This document shows positions 1 to 8,569 of a stretch of 64,000 bases of DNA, piece after piece. Under the pieces are notes generated by a model, which saw nothing but the letters and a program-made list of their open reading frames with translations, was not told the DNA's origin and searched no databases. How positions within the stretch are numbered: the stretch's first letter is position 1; every line of letters begins with the position of its first letter. Position numbers and translations under genes: made by a program. Source of the stretch: Microbispora sp. H13382 (lineage in GTDB: Bacteria; Actinomycetota; Actinomycetes; Streptosporangiales; Streptosporangiaceae). The stretch spans positions 248,001 to 312,000 of the forward strand of contig NZ_JABBXA010000006.1 in the NCBI RefSeq assembly GCF_014161445.1, given 5' to 3'.

Positions 1-2
1 AC

Positions 3-272
3 GGGCTGGATTTCAGTTATTTTCACGCCGACACCGCCCGGGCGGAGGTGCCCCGCCGCCGCGAGGAAGGGGCCGGGGACGCCGGACGTGGCGCCGCTGA
101 CGTGCTCACACGCGAGGTGGAGGAGAGACGCGCCGCGTTCTTCTCCTTCGAGCCCATCACGGAACGGGCATTGACCGGAAACAATCTTGTTCTTTTGAAT
201 TCACATGACTGCGTTGCGTGCCGTATCTTGAGCCGTGGGAGCGCTCCCATGAGCCTAAGGAGGCGCGCGTGA
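3..272 (+). other. possible 3' end of a gene cut by the left edge
   Basis: A reading frame is open from base 3 to a TGA at 270-272. Its first ~170 bases have the G/C-rich third positions of coding DNA here, then this signal fades (AT-rich stretch 180-235). It could be the C-terminus of a protein whose start lies left of the window, but an overlapping minus-strand frame looks equally G/C-rich, so the assignment is open. I recognise no domain. The AT-rich stretch probably holds the promoter of the next gene. Confidence 0.2.
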
Positions 273-736
273 CTCTCCCCTTCGGTACGGCGCCGGTCAA
301 CCCGGCCCCCGTCTGGACCGCGGAATGCCTCCTGCCCGCCGTCGGCGCCAGCGTGGCGGAGGCACGCGCCCTCGTACGCCGCGAACTGTGCCGATGGGGC
401 CTTGACGAGCTCGTCGACGACTGCTCCCTGATAGTGAGCGAACTCGCCTCCAACGTCGTACGGCACGGCGGCAACGTCTTCACCCTCCGGCTGGGAAGCA
501 ACGGCACCTGGGTGTACGGCGAGGTGTTCGACCAGGGCGAGGGCGTGCCGCACCAGCGTGAGGCGGACCTCGACTCCATCGGCGGGCGCGGCCTGCTCAT
601 CGTGGACGAACTCGCCGACGACTGGGGTGTGGCGAGTGGGGGCCGGGGCGGCAAGACCGTCTGGTTCCTCGCCGGAGCGGGCGGCCCCCCACTGCTGCCC
701 GTCGTCCCGCACCAGTCCCGCATCGCCGTCGGCTGA
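269..736 (+). CDS. ATP-binding anti-sigma-factor-type regulator (HATPase_c)
   Basis: 155-residue single-domain GHKL ATPase of the RsbW/SpoIIAB type, a cytoplasmic kinase-like regulator expected to bind an anti-anti-sigma or sigma partner. The N box is seen as SELASNVVRHG, the G1 box as DQGEG, and a G2-like stretch as GRGLLIVDELADDWG. The GTG start at 269 is preferred over an upstream ATG at 218 because a full AAGGAGG lies at 257-263, five bases before it. Actinomycetes carry dozens of such orphan ATPases. No partner gene is adjacent, so the target is unknown. Confidence 0.85.
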   Translation: MTLPFGTAPVNPAPVWTAECLLPAVGASVAEARALVRRELCRWGLDELVDDCSLIVSELASNVVRHGGNVFTLRLGSNGTWVYGEVFDQGEGVPHQREADLDSIGGRGLLIVDELADDWGVASGGRGGKTVWFLAGAGGPPLLPVVPHQSRIAVG

Positions 737-767
737 CCGCGCCTCCCACCGAACCCGGCCCGGCGCC

Positions 768-1298
768 TCAGGAAGTCTTCGCGCCGTCGAGGTTGGCGAG
801 CACGATGGCCGCGATCTCCTCGGGCCCGTGCGCCGAGGCGTCCACGACAAGGTCCGCCACCTCGCGGAACCCCGGCAGTCGCAGGTCGCGCATCTCGGTC
901 AGCATGCGTACCAGGTCGGGTTTGAAGTGCGGGCGATGAGGGCTCGACTTCATCCGCTCGGCGAGCACCTCGGGCGGGCCGTCGAGGAACACCACGAAGG
1001 CGGGGGCCAGCGCGCGGCGCGTCTCCACGTCCTCGACCGTGCTGGCGGCGGCCGCGATGACCGGGGCGGGACGGTCCGCGAGCGCGTCCCGCAGCACCAG
1101 CGCCTCGCGCGCGTGCAGTTCGTCGGCGCCGACGTCGGCGGCCATCGCCGCGGCGGTCGTGCCGTACTTCGCCTGCAGGTCGGCGTCGCTGTCGCGCATG
1201 GGACGGCCGAGCGCGTCGGCGAGAAGCCGGGCGACGGTGCTCTTCCCCGCGCCCATGAGTCCCATCACCACAATGGGGATATCGGTCATGATTCGCAT
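768..1298 (-). CDS. shikimate-kinase-like P-loop kinase
   Basis: 176-residue small-molecule kinase fold. Walker A is GLMGAGKST near the N-terminus, followed by the DSDADLQ acidic motif typical of shikimate/gluconate kinases and an arginine-containing lid region. Length fits AroK, but the gene stands alone, away from any aro genes, so a biosynthetic shikimate kinase is not assured; a paralogue acting on another hydroxylated substrate is possible. Start: ATG at 1298 has a weak AGGG ahead; ATG at 1289 is an alternative. It converges with the ATPase gene to its left. Confidence 0.7.
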   Translation of the reverse strand: MRIMTDIPIVVMGLMGAGKSTVARLLADALGRPMRDSDADLQAKYGTTAAAMAADVGADELHAREALVLRDALADRPAPVIAAAASTVEDVETRRALAPAFVVFLDGPPEVLAERMKSSPHRPHFKPDLVRMLTEMRDLRLPGFREVADLVVDASAHGPEEIAAIVLANLDGAKTS

Positions 1299-1375
1299 GT
1301 TGCCCTATGCGGGCACCTGCATGCGACGTTTGGAATCCGTGGGAGGGATAGAGCAGAAGGCGAAGGAGGAAAGCC

Positions 1376-1636
1376 ATGACCATCGCCGGAAGCATCATCC
1401 TCATCATGCTGGGGGCCATCCTCACCTGGGCGGTCGACTTCACCATCGCAGGCCTCGACATCCAGGTGATCGGGGTGATCCTCATGGTGGGCGGTCTGGC
1501 CGGGCTGCTCTTCGGCATCTGGCGCCTGACGACGGTCCGCCGCAGGACCACCGTCACCGCCGCCGCCCCCGTGGACGCCACCGCCACCCGCCGCCACGTG
1601 TACGAGGAGCGGCGCTACGACGACCCCACCATCTGA
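1376..1636 (+). CDS. small two-helix membrane protein, DUF6458-like
   Basis: 86 residues with two hydrophobic helices (about 5-22 and 29-50), then an arginine-rich cytoplasmic tail ending in YEERRYDDPTI. Small actinobacterial membrane proteins of this layout are grouped as DUF6458; function unknown. The start is secured by AAGGAGG at about 1364-1370. It is divergent from the kinase gene and followed 49 bases later by the ChaB-like gene, so the two may share a transcript. Confidence 0.7.
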   Translation: MTIAGSIILIMLGAILTWAVDFTIAGLDIQVIGVILMVGGLAGLLFGIWRLTTVRRRTTVTAAAPVDATATRRHVYEERRYDDPTI

Positions 1637-1685
1637 TCTGACCCCCTCCGACGGACTTCCGACGGTCTGAAGGGAGGCACCGACC

Positions 1686-2078
1686 ATGCCAGGACGTGAG
1701 GAACTGCCCTCGACCCTGGAGCGCTCGCCCAAGGAGGCCCAGGAGACCTGGATCAAGGCCCACGACTCCGCCGTCGAGACGTACGGCGAGGGCCAGCGGG
1801 CGCACCGTACGGCGTTCGCCGCGCTCAAGCACTCCTTCGAGAAGGTGGGCGACCACTGGGAGAAGAAGGAAAGGCGCGGACCGTCGGACGAGCAGGCGGA
1901 GAAGGGCACGCCGAAGCAGGGCGAGACGGCCGAGGGCGTCGACGCGAACGCCTCCAAGCAGCACCTCTACGACGTCGCCGGCCGTCTCGGCATCCCCGGC
2001 CGGTCCAGGATGACCAAGGACGAGCTCGTGGACGCCATCAAGAAGGCCAACCGAAAGGCGACCGCCAAGGCTCGCTGA
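1686..2078 (+). CDS. ChaB-like / Rho N-terminal-domain protein
   Basis: 130 residues, highly charged. Residues about 5-65 match the ChaB fold (LPSTLERSPKEAQETW opening, helices with HRTAFAALKHSFEKVGDHW). A linker rich in E, K and G follows, and residues 92-125 form a Rho-N/SAP-like helix pair (LYDVAGRLGIPGRSRMTKDELVDAIKKA), which suggests nucleic-acid binding. This two-domain layout is frequent in actinomycetes and has no settled function. An AGGGAGG lies just upstream of the ATG. Confidence 0.75.
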   Translation: MPGREELPSTLERSPKEAQETWIKAHDSAVETYGEGQRAHRTAFAALKHSFEKVGDHWEKKERRGPSDEQAEKGTPKQGETAEGVDANASKQHLYDVAGRLGIPGRSRMTKDELVDAIKKANRKATAKAR

Positions 2079-2090
2079 CCTGTCTTCCGT

Positions 2091-2128
2091 GCGCCGCCGG
2101 CAGCCCCCGCGAGGGCCGTCGGCGGCGC
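2091..2128. terminator. hairpin between convergent genes
   Basis: GCGCCGCC at 2091-2098 pairs with GGCGGCGC at 2121-2128, with further pairing inside. It sits between the ChaB-like gene and the convergent PhoX-like gene and can serve both strands. Confidence 0.5.
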
Positions 2129-2159
2129 TCCGTCGGCGGCGCTTTCCCCAAGGGCGGGG

Positions 2160-3317
2160 TCAGGTGCGGAACGGGCCGGTCACGCAGTAGGTGATGCCGC
2201 CGGAGGACGATCCCGAGGTGCCGCGCTGGGAGGAGAAGTAGAGCCGGTTGCCGAGGGGGTTGAAGGCCGGCCCGGTGATCTCCGACGAGCTCTGGCCGTT
2301 GATCCTGAGGAACGGGGAGATCTTGTCGTCCGGTGTGATCAGGCAGATCTCCATGTTGCCGCCGTCCTCGGCCACGTAGAGGTCGCCGTAGGTCGAGCCG
2401 GTGACGTTGTCGACTCCGGTGAGGGGCGCGGTGCCCGGGCTGACGAGGCTGTCGTCGTAGGCGAGCTCGTAGGTGTTGCCGGTCAGGTCGACCTGCCAGA
2501 CCCGGTTGTCGCCCTTGGTCGTGAACCAGACGGTGTCATCGGCGTAGTGGCACCCCTCGCCGCCGTTGAACGACTTGGAACCGGACACCTGGCTGCGAGT
2601 CGCCGTCGGCGAACCATCCGGGTCCGGGATGTTCGCCCAGGTGAACGAGCCCGATGTGCCGGATCCCGCCACCATGACCTGGAGGGTTCCGGACGACAGA
2701 TCGCCCCAGGTGGTGGGGATGAACCGGTAGAAGCGCCCGTTGGTCTCGTCCTCGGTGAGGTAGATCACCTTTCGTACCGGGTCGGCGGCGGCCGCCTCGT
2801 GCTTGAACCGGCCCATCGCGGGGCGCTGCACCGCCGCACCGCCGAACGGGTAGGTCTCGTACACGTAGCCCAGGCTGACCTCCTCGCACGACAACCACGT
2901 GTTCCAGGGAGTCTTCCCGCCCGCGCAGTTCTGCCGGGTGCCGGACAGGATCCGGTACGCCGACGTGGCGGCGCCGCTGGAGTCGAAGTGGATGGCCGAA
3001 GCGCCGCCACCGGGGTTGATTTCGGAATTGGAGACGTAGATCCAGCCGCTGCCGTCGGCGAAACACGCGCCTCCGTCAGGGGCGTCGTGCCAGGTGTAGG
3101 ACGTGCCGGGAACGACCTGGCGGGAGCGGGCGACCACCCGGCTGGTGAAGCCCGCCGGGAGCTGGATGCCGTTGGCGTCGGCGGCCTGCAGCGGGCCGTA
3201 CGGGCCGGGGGCGTTCTGCGCCGGTGCGGCGAGAGCGGCGCCCTGCCAGAGACTGCCGCTGAAGGCGATCGTGCCGGCGCCGATCACCGACGCGCGCAGG
3301 AAGTGACGGCGTTCCAT
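2160..3317 (-). CDS. Tat-exported DUF839 / PhoX-like protein
   Basis: 385 residues. The N-terminus ERRHFLRASVIGAG is a twin-arginine signal followed by a hydrophobic stretch and an AxA site near residue 31, so the folded protein is exported. The body has the repeated beta-strand pattern of DUF839/PhoX proteins (WNTWLSCEEV, GRFKHEAA, YLTEDE, GEGCHYADDTVWFTTKGDN, GNMEICL). PhoX is a Ca/Fe-dependent alkaline phosphatase of over 500 residues; this is much shorter, so phosphatase activity is not certain. The start is secured by AAGGAGGT seven bases before the ATG. A three-copy 14-bp repeat lies upstream. Confidence 0.75.
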   Translation of the reverse strand: MERRHFLRASVIGAGTIAFSGSLWQGAALAAPAQNAPGPYGPLQAADANGIQLPAGFTSRVVARSRQVVPGTSYTWHDAPDGGACFADGSGWIYVSNSEINPGGGASAIHFDSSGAATSAYRILSGTRQNCAGGKTPWNTWLSCEEVSLGYVYETYPFGGAAVQRPAMGRFKHEAAAADPVRKVIYLTEDETNGRFYRFIPTTWGDLSSGTLQVMVAGSGTSGSFTWANIPDPDGSPTATRSQVSGSKSFNGGEGCHYADDTVWFTTKGDNRVWQVDLTGNTYELAYDDSLVSPGTAPLTGVDNVTGSTYGDLYVAEDGGNMEICLITPDDKISPFLRINGQSSSEITGPAFNPLGNRLYFSSQRGTSGSSSGGITYCVTGPFRT

Positions 3318-3337
3318 CGCGAGACCTCCTTGGGGGG

Positions 3338-3379
3338 CGGCCGAGGGGGCTCGGCCGAGGGGAGTCGGCCGAGGAGGCG
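3338..3379. repeat. three-copy 14-bp tandem repeat
   Basis: The 9-mer CGGCCGAGG starts at 3338, 3352 and 3366, an exact 14-bp period. Each unit contains the palindrome CGGCCG. The array ends 21 bases before the start codon of the PhoX-like gene, so it is in its leader or promoter. Confidence 0.85.
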
Positions 3380-3574
3380 GCCTCGCTGACAGTAAGCCGG
3401 GCGAATGGACATCCGTCTGGCGGAGGAGTTAACGCCGAGCCACATTCCGGTGCTGCGGCCACGTGGGCTTGCGCCCACCGTCGCCGTCGGTCTCGACTCG
3501 GTACGGTTTCGGCGTGGTGTGACAGCCGTATCAGAGAAGGAGGGGTGAGCCGGACCGCCGGCCCCGGCCCTCGG

Positions 3575-5401
3575 TCAGCGGAGCAGGGACAGGACGGCCT
3601 CGCGGATCGCGTGCCTGTCGATGCCGGCGTCCTCCAGCTGCTCCTGTGCGGTCGCGCTGCCCGGCATTCCCGACACGCCCAGCTTGCGCACCCGCACCGG
3701 CGATCCGGCCAGCGCGGAGAGCACGGCGTCGCCCAGGCCGCCCTCCGGCCAGTGGTCCTCCACCGTGACCACCTTCCCGGTCGCCTCCGCCATCTCGACC
3801 AGTTCGGGGGAGTCGAGCGGCTTGATCGAGTAGGCGTCGACCACGGTGACGGAGACGCCGTCCTCGGCGAGCAGGTCGGCCGCGGCCAGGGCCTCGTGCA
3901 CGGTCACGCCCGCGGCGACGACGGTCGCCTGGCCGCCGGTGCGCAGGATCTTGCAGCCGCCCACGGGGAACTCCTCGTCCGGCCCGTAGATCACCGGCGT
4001 CTCGCCCCGCGTCGTCCGCAGGTAGCGGACGCCCTCCATGGCGGCCATGTCCGCGACCAGCCGGGCCGTCTGGTTCGCGTCGCAGGGATACAGCACCGTG
4101 CTGCCGTGCACGGCGCGGAACGCCGCGAGGTCCTCCAGGCCCATCTGGGAGGGCCCGTCCTCACCGATCGACACCCCGCCGTGCGACCCCACCAGGCAGA
4201 TCCCGGCCCGGCTCACCGCCGCCATCCTGACGAAGTCGTACGCCCTGGTGAGGAAGGCCGCGAACGTCGCGGCGTAGGGGGTCCAGCCGCGGGCGTCCAT
4301 GCCGACGGCGGCGGCGACCATCTGCTGCTCGGCGATGTAGCACTCGAAGAACCGCTCCGGATGCGCCTTGGCGAACGCCTCCAGCTTCGTCGAGTCGGCC
4401 ACCTCGCCGTCGAGCGCGACCACGTCGCCCCGCGCCGTGCCGAGCGCGGCCAGCGCCTCGCCGAAGGCGGTCCGCGTGGCCACCTGCTCGCCCACCGCGT
4501 ACTTCGGCAGGTCGAGCGCGCCGTCCGCGTACCGGTACGGCGTGACAGGGGCGTCGGGCGGGGTGACCCGGACGGTCAGGGCGCGGGGCCCGCCGAGCTC
4601 GCCGAGCGCCTGTTCGGCGTCCTCCAGCGGCTTGCCGTGCTTGCCCTCGCGGTTCTCCACGGCCGACACGCCGCGGCCCTTGCAGGTCCTGGCGATGATC
4701 GCCGTCGGACGGCGCCGGGTGGCCCGGGCGTCGGCGAGCGCGTAGTCGATCTGGCCGGGGTCGTGGCCGTCGATCTCGATCGTGTGCCAGCCGAAGGCGC
4801 CGAGTCTGGCCGCGTACGCCCCGAGGTCCCAGCCGTGCCGGGTGGGGCCGTGCTGGCCGAGCCGGTTCACGTCGATGATCGCCGTGAGGTTGTTCAGCCC
4901 CTCGTGCCCGGCGTGCTCGAACGCCTCCCACATCGATCCCTCGGCGAGCTCGCTGTCGCCGCACAACACCCAGACGTGGTACGGCAGGCGGTCCAGCCTG
5001 CGCGCGCTCAGCGCCAGCCCCACTCCCACGGGCAGGCCGAAGCCCAGTGAGCCCGTGGCCACGTCCACGAACGGCACCTCCGGGGTGGGGTGGCCCTCCA
5101 GGCGGCTGCCGCGCCTGCGGAAGGTGAGCAACTCCTCGTCGGTGACGACCCCCGCGGCCTTGAGCATCGCGTACAGCAGCGGGGAGGCGTGGCCCTTCGA
5201 GAAGATCAGGTGGTCGTTGGCCGGGTTGGCGGGGTTCTCGACGTCCACGCGGAGGTGACGCGCGAGCAGCACGGCCATCAGTTCGGCCGCCGACATCGAG
5301 GACGTGGGATGCCCCGAGCCGGCGGCCGCGGCGGCCCGGACCGAGTCCACCCGGAGCTGGGCCGCGAGTTCGCACAGGAACCGGTAGTCAAGCTCGTCCA
5401 T
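3575..5401 (-). CDS. transketolase, short (vertebrate-type) form
   Basis: 608 residues, shorter than the ~690-residue Tkt of central metabolism. ThDP-binding motif is GDSELAEGS through VNRLGQ (about 150-185). Substrate histidines are in GSGHPTS and SKGHASP, and the pyrimidine-binding glutamate in YIAEQQMV. It transfers C2 units between pentose phosphates, yielding sedoheptulose 7-phosphate and glyceraldehyde 3-phosphate. Actinomycetes keep a standard tkt elsewhere, so this is probably a paralogue. It sits beside an HldE, whose pathway starts from sedoheptulose 7-phosphate, which suggests it supplies that precursor. Confidence 0.9.
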   Translation of the reverse strand: MDELDYRFLCELAAQLRVDSVRAAAAAGSGHPTSSMSAAELMAVLLARHLRVDVENPANPANDHLIFSKGHASPLLYAMLKAAGVVTDEELLTFRRRGSRLEGHPTPEVPFVDVATGSLGFGLPVGVGLALSARRLDRLPYHVWVLCGDSELAEGSMWEAFEHAGHEGLNNLTAIIDVNRLGQHGPTRHGWDLGAYAARLGAFGWHTIEIDGHDPGQIDYALADARATRRRPTAIIARTCKGRGVSAVENREGKHGKPLEDAEQALGELGGPRALTVRVTPPDAPVTPYRYADGALDLPKYAVGEQVATRTAFGEALAALGTARGDVVALDGEVADSTKLEAFAKAHPERFFECYIAEQQMVAAAVGMDARGWTPYAATFAAFLTRAYDFVRMAAVSRAGICLVGSHGGVSIGEDGPSQMGLEDLAAFRAVHGSTVLYPCDANQTARLVADMAAMEGVRYLRTTRGETPVIYGPDEEFPVGGCKILRTGGQATVVAAGVTVHEALAAADLLAEDGVSVTVVDAYSIKPLDSPELVEMAEATGKVVTVEDHWPEGGLGDAVLSALAGSPVRVRKLGVSGMPGSATAQEQLEDAGIDRHAIREAVLSLLR

Positions 5402-5630
5402 CGTCCTCGACTACCCCGGTAAGCCCCTTCGTATCACCGCAAAAGAGTCGTGCCTGGATATATCGGGATCAATCGCTATCCGTGCTCATGTGATCACCGT
5501 GCGGCGGTGACTCCGGCATATCCCACGGTGGGGGACGAACAAAGCCTGCGATCCGGAACGGTCAAAACCCGCGATCGGTGTTTGGCCACGTTCCCGGGTG
5601 CTTCTGGTTTCCTCGCGAGATCACGATCAA

Positions 5631-5659
5631 GCGGGTGTGTGCTCCGGGCGCACACCCGC
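5631..5659 (-). terminator. hairpin after the hldE operon
   Basis: A 12-bp stem (5631-5642 with 5648-5659, one G-T pair) with a 5-base loop lies just downstream of the minus-strand SDR gene and upstream of the transketolase promoter region. The rest of 5402-5674 holds no gene that I can support. Confidence 0.55.
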
Positions 5660-5674
5660 CCGTGGCCGCGGGCG

Positions 5675-6673
5675 TCAGCGGCGGCGGAGGCCGAAACCGG
5701 CGACGGCGGCGAGCCCGAGGCCGGCGGCGGTGACCAGACGGCGGTGCTGCGACATCCACAGCTGCACGCTGCGGCCGTGCGACCGGCGGTCGAAGCTGCC
5801 GTGCGCGCCGTAGTCCTTGTCCTCGTCCGCGGGTTCCCACAGGTTGGACACCCCGGTCGGCGCCTTCTCGCCGGTGAGCTGCGACTTCACCCCGGTTCTC
5901 GCGAGGTAGCGATCGAGCAGGGCGGGCACGGCCCGCTGGCCCATGATGGTGGCCGCGGTCATCCCGCCGACCCAGTACTCCTTGCGCTCCGGATGCTGGG
6001 CGGCGTAGACGAGCGCGTCGGCGGCGACCTCCGGCTGGTAGATCGGCGGCACCGGCTGCGCGTGCCGCCGCATGCGGTTGAGCCCCCAGTCGAACTGCGG
6101 GGTGTTCAGCGCCGGGAGCTGCACCACCGTGATCTTCACGCCCGAGTCCTCGGCGAGCAGTTCGGTTCGCACCGACTCGGTGAACCCGACGATCGCGTGC
6201 TTGGCGCCGCAGTACGCCGACTGCAGGGGGATCGACCGGTAGGCCAGGGCCGACCCCGCCTGAACGATCACGCCCTTGTCACGCGGCTTCATCATCTCCA
6301 GGGCCACGCGGGTGCCCCACACGTAGCCGAGGTAGGTCACCTTGGTCTCGCGCTCGTACTCCTCGGGGGTGATCTCCAGGAACGGCGCGAACACCGTCGT
6401 GAACGCGATGTTGATCCAGACGTCGATCGGACCCAGCTCGGCCTCGGCCCGCTGGGCGGCCTGGCGGACCTGGTCGTAGTCGGAGACGTCCGCGGCGAAG
6501 GTCTTCCCGGTGCCGCCCTCGGCCCCGACGTCCACGGCGGCGCCCGCGAGGCCCGCCTCTCCACGTGCGATGAGCGCGACCTTCGCGCCCTCCGCTCCGA
6601 GCTGCCGGACCACGGCGCGGCCCACACCGCCGCTCGCGCCGGTCACCACGACGACCTTGTCCTTCAGGCTCAC
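5675..6673 (-). CDS. short-chain dehydrogenase/reductase with C-terminal hydrophobic tail
   Basis: 332 residues. The Rossmann NAD(P) motif TGASGGVG is at residues 11-18, the catalytic serine is in QAGSALAY, and YCGAKHA supplies the Tyr-x3-Lys pair. It is longer than the usual 250 residues; the last 30 end in a hydrophobic helix (VTAAGLGLAAVAGFGL) and RRR, so it may be membrane-attached. Third gene of the minus-strand set hldE, small membrane protein, SDR (gaps 10 and 4 bases). Substrate unknown; it is a classical SDR, not the extended type of the HldD epimerase. GTG start with GAGAGGA upstream. Confidence 0.85.
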   Translation of the reverse strand: MSLKDKVVVVTGASGGVGRAVVRQLGAEGAKVALIARGEAGLAGAAVDVGAEGGTGKTFAADVSDYDQVRQAAQRAEAELGPIDVWINIAFTTVFAPFLEITPEEYERETKVTYLGYVWGTRVALEMMKPRDKGVIVQAGSALAYRSIPLQSAYCGAKHAIVGFTESVRTELLAEDSGVKITVVQLPALNTPQFDWGLNRMRRHAQPVPPIYQPEVAADALVYAAQHPERKEYWVGGMTAATIMGQRAVPALLDRYLARTGVKSQLTGEKAPTGVSNLWEPADEDKDYGAHGSFDRRSHGRSVQLWMSQHRRLVTAAGLGLAAVAGFGLRRR

Positions 6674-6677
6674 CGCG

Positions 6678-6926
6678 TCATCCTCTCGATTGGGGCCCGC
6701 CGCCGAGCCTCTTCTGCCTGCGCACGGCGAACGCCATGTAGATCGCGATGATCGCCATGATCGCCACGACGATCCCGGTCAGCACCCAGATGCGCCCGAC
6801 GAAGGAGAGCACCAGAACGGCGAAACAGAAGACCAGGGCGAACGACGCGATACGGACGTGGATCACGTCCATCGGCGTCGCCTCGACCATGGGCTTTCCG
6901 GTCGGCGAACGTTGTTCTTCGGTCAT
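6678..6926 (-). CDS. small two-helix membrane protein
   Basis: 82 residues with a polar N-terminal 25, hydrophobic helices at about 25-44 and 48-66, and a basic tail. No family recognised. It lies 10 bases after hldE and 4 bases before the SDR gene, so it is very likely co-transcribed with them. Confidence 0.65.
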   Translation of the reverse strand: MTEEQRSPTGKPMVEATPMDVIHVRIASFALVFCFAVLVLSFVGRIWVLTGIVVAIMAIIAIYMAFAVRRQKRLGGGPQSRG

Positions 6927-6936
6927 GGAGGCCCCT

Positions 6937-8382
6937 CTACCCTCGAATGCGGTTCACTATCGCCGTGGTGGACCGGTCCGGGACGTAACCGAGCACCCGC
7001 ACCTCCCCGCCCAACTCCCTGACCAGGTCCGCCTCGGGCAGCAGGTCAGGGTGGTAGTCGCCGCCCTTGACGTACACGTCCGGCCGGACGAGCCGCAGCA
7101 GCTCGGTCGGGCTGTCCTCGTCGAAGACGGTGATGTAGTCCACGCAGCCCAGCGCCGCGAGCACCGCGACCCGGTCCTCGCACCGGTTGATCGGGCGCTG
7201 CGGCCCCTTCAGCCGGGCCACGCCGTCGTCGCCGTTGACCGCGACGACCAGCACGTCGCCGAGCCGGGCGGCCTCCTCCAGGCAGGCGACGTGGCCGCGG
7301 TGCAGCACGTCGAAGCAGCCGTTGGTGAAGACGACGCGCTTGCCCTCGGCCCGGTCGCGCTCCAGGCACGCGGCCAGCCGCTCGGGCGGCAGCGCGGTGT
7401 CGGGCCGCAGCGCCTGCAGCAGGTCCTCGTGGGAGCAGGCGGCCGTCCCCTGGCGGCGTACCACCACGCTCGCCGCCGCCTGACCGATGTCCGCGGCCCG
7501 CTCCGGCTCCGCGCCGGCCGCCAGGGCGAGCGCGAACGCCGAGGTGAAGGTGTCGCCCGCGCCGATGCTCATCGTGTCGGGCGCGGGGGTCGCGTACGTG
7601 CGGTGCGGCGGCCTGCCGCGCCGGTGCAACAGTGTGCCCTCGCCGTCCAGCGTGGTGACCACCAGGTCGGCGCCGGTGGCCTCGATGAGGTCCTCCGACC
7701 GCGCGGACAGGAACGCGACCCTGTCGTGGTCGTCCCCCTGGCCGAGCAGCCGCCGTACCTCGGCGTAGTTGGGCAGCACGGCCGCCGGACGGCACTCCCG
7801 CCAGGCCGCCACGTCGTGGGCGTCCACCACGAGGATCGGCGCGCCGCGCGAGCCCTCGCTGCGGTCGATGCTCAGGTCGCACAGCACCCGGCGGACGTCC
7901 GGCGTGCACACCCCGCCTCCGTAGTCGCAGGCGATGATGACGTCCGCGTCCGCCGCGAGCCGGGTGATCTGCTCGATGAGCTCGCGCTCGGCCGCCGCCG
8001 GCAGCGGCGCCTCGTCCTCCTCGTCGTACCGCGCCACGATCTGGCCGTCGGTCAGCACCCGGCGCTTGACCGAGGTCCGCCAGCTGCGCACGATCACCAG
8101 GCCCTCGATGTCGAGCCGTCCCAGGGTCGCGTTGAGCGTCGCCCCGGCGGGGTCGGCGCCGGTGACCCCCACCATGTGGACCCGTGCGCCCAGGGCGGCC
8201 AGGTTCACGGCCGTGTTGGCGGCACCGCCCGGCTGGTCCTCGATCTGCTCGACGGTCACCACCGGCACCGGGGCCTCCTGCGCCATGCGCTTGGTGCGGC
8301 CCCGCAGCCACGAGTCGAGCATCACGTCCCCGACGACGACGGCTGTGACTTCACCGAAACGGTTGAGCGTCTCTTCCGTCAT
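6937..8382 (-). CDS. hldE: bifunctional heptose 7-phosphate kinase / heptose 1-phosphate adenylyltransferase
   Basis: 481 residues, full length for HldE (RfaE). Residues 1-315 are a ribokinase-family sugar kinase (GGAANTAVNLAALG, catalytic GAGDTF). Residues about 345-481 are a cytidylyltransferase-like domain (FTNGCFDVLHRGHV with HxGH, then KGGDYHPDLLPE). The two domains phosphorylate D-glycero-D-manno-heptose 7-phosphate at C1 and adenylylate it to ADP-heptose. That product normally feeds LPS core synthesis in Gram-negatives. Here it is next to GT9-family genes in a Gram-positive genome. GmhA, GmhB and HldD are not in the window. Confidence 0.92.
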   Translation of the reverse strand: MTEETLNRFGEVTAVVVGDVMLDSWLRGRTKRMAQEAPVPVVTVEQIEDQPGGAANTAVNLAALGARVHMVGVTGADPAGATLNATLGRLDIEGLVIVRSWRTSVKRRVLTDGQIVARYDEEDEAPLPAAAERELIEQITRLAADADVIIACDYGGGVCTPDVRRVLCDLSIDRSEGSRGAPILVVDAHDVAAWRECRPAAVLPNYAEVRRLLGQGDDHDRVAFLSARSEDLIEATGADLVVTTLDGEGTLLHRRGRPPHRTYATPAPDTMSIGAGDTFTSAFALALAAGAEPERAADIGQAAASVVVRRQGTAACSHEDLLQALRPDTALPPERLAACLERDRAEGKRVVFTNGCFDVLHRGHVACLEEAARLGDVLVVAVNGDDGVARLKGPQRPINRCEDRVAVLAALGCVDYITVFDEDSPTELLRLVRPDVYVKGGDYHPDLLPEADLVRELGGEVRVLGYVPDRSTTAIVNRIRG

Positions 8383-8569
8383 ACCTCGGCGGCTACCCCC
8401 GCAGACGCAGGGGAAACAAGAGGCACGGCAGACCCGGCCGACCGGTTTGGGGCGGTCGCACCGGGGTAACCGGGATCAGACGTCGCACCACACGAGCGCT
8501 CCGCCGGGGGTCAGCCGGCGGGCCGGGCGAATGGGGGTGTCCGATGCACGAGGGGACGAGGCGGGTGGC

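Noticed and set aside
157-1587. 476-codon minus-strand frame across the kinase and ATPase genes
   Set aside because: Arg/Ala/Pro-rich with no domain; it covers two well-supported genes in other frames, as expected for antisense of G/C-rich coding DNA.
3545-5050. 501-codon plus-strand frame opposite the transketolase, with AAGGAGG before a GTG
   Set aside because: The ribosome-like site is striking, but the protein is Arg/His/Gln-rich without fold and lies entirely opposite transketolase.
5450-8469. Long plus-strand frames opposite the SDR and hldE genes
   Set aside because: Low-complexity translations; the minus-strand proteins have full conserved motifs.
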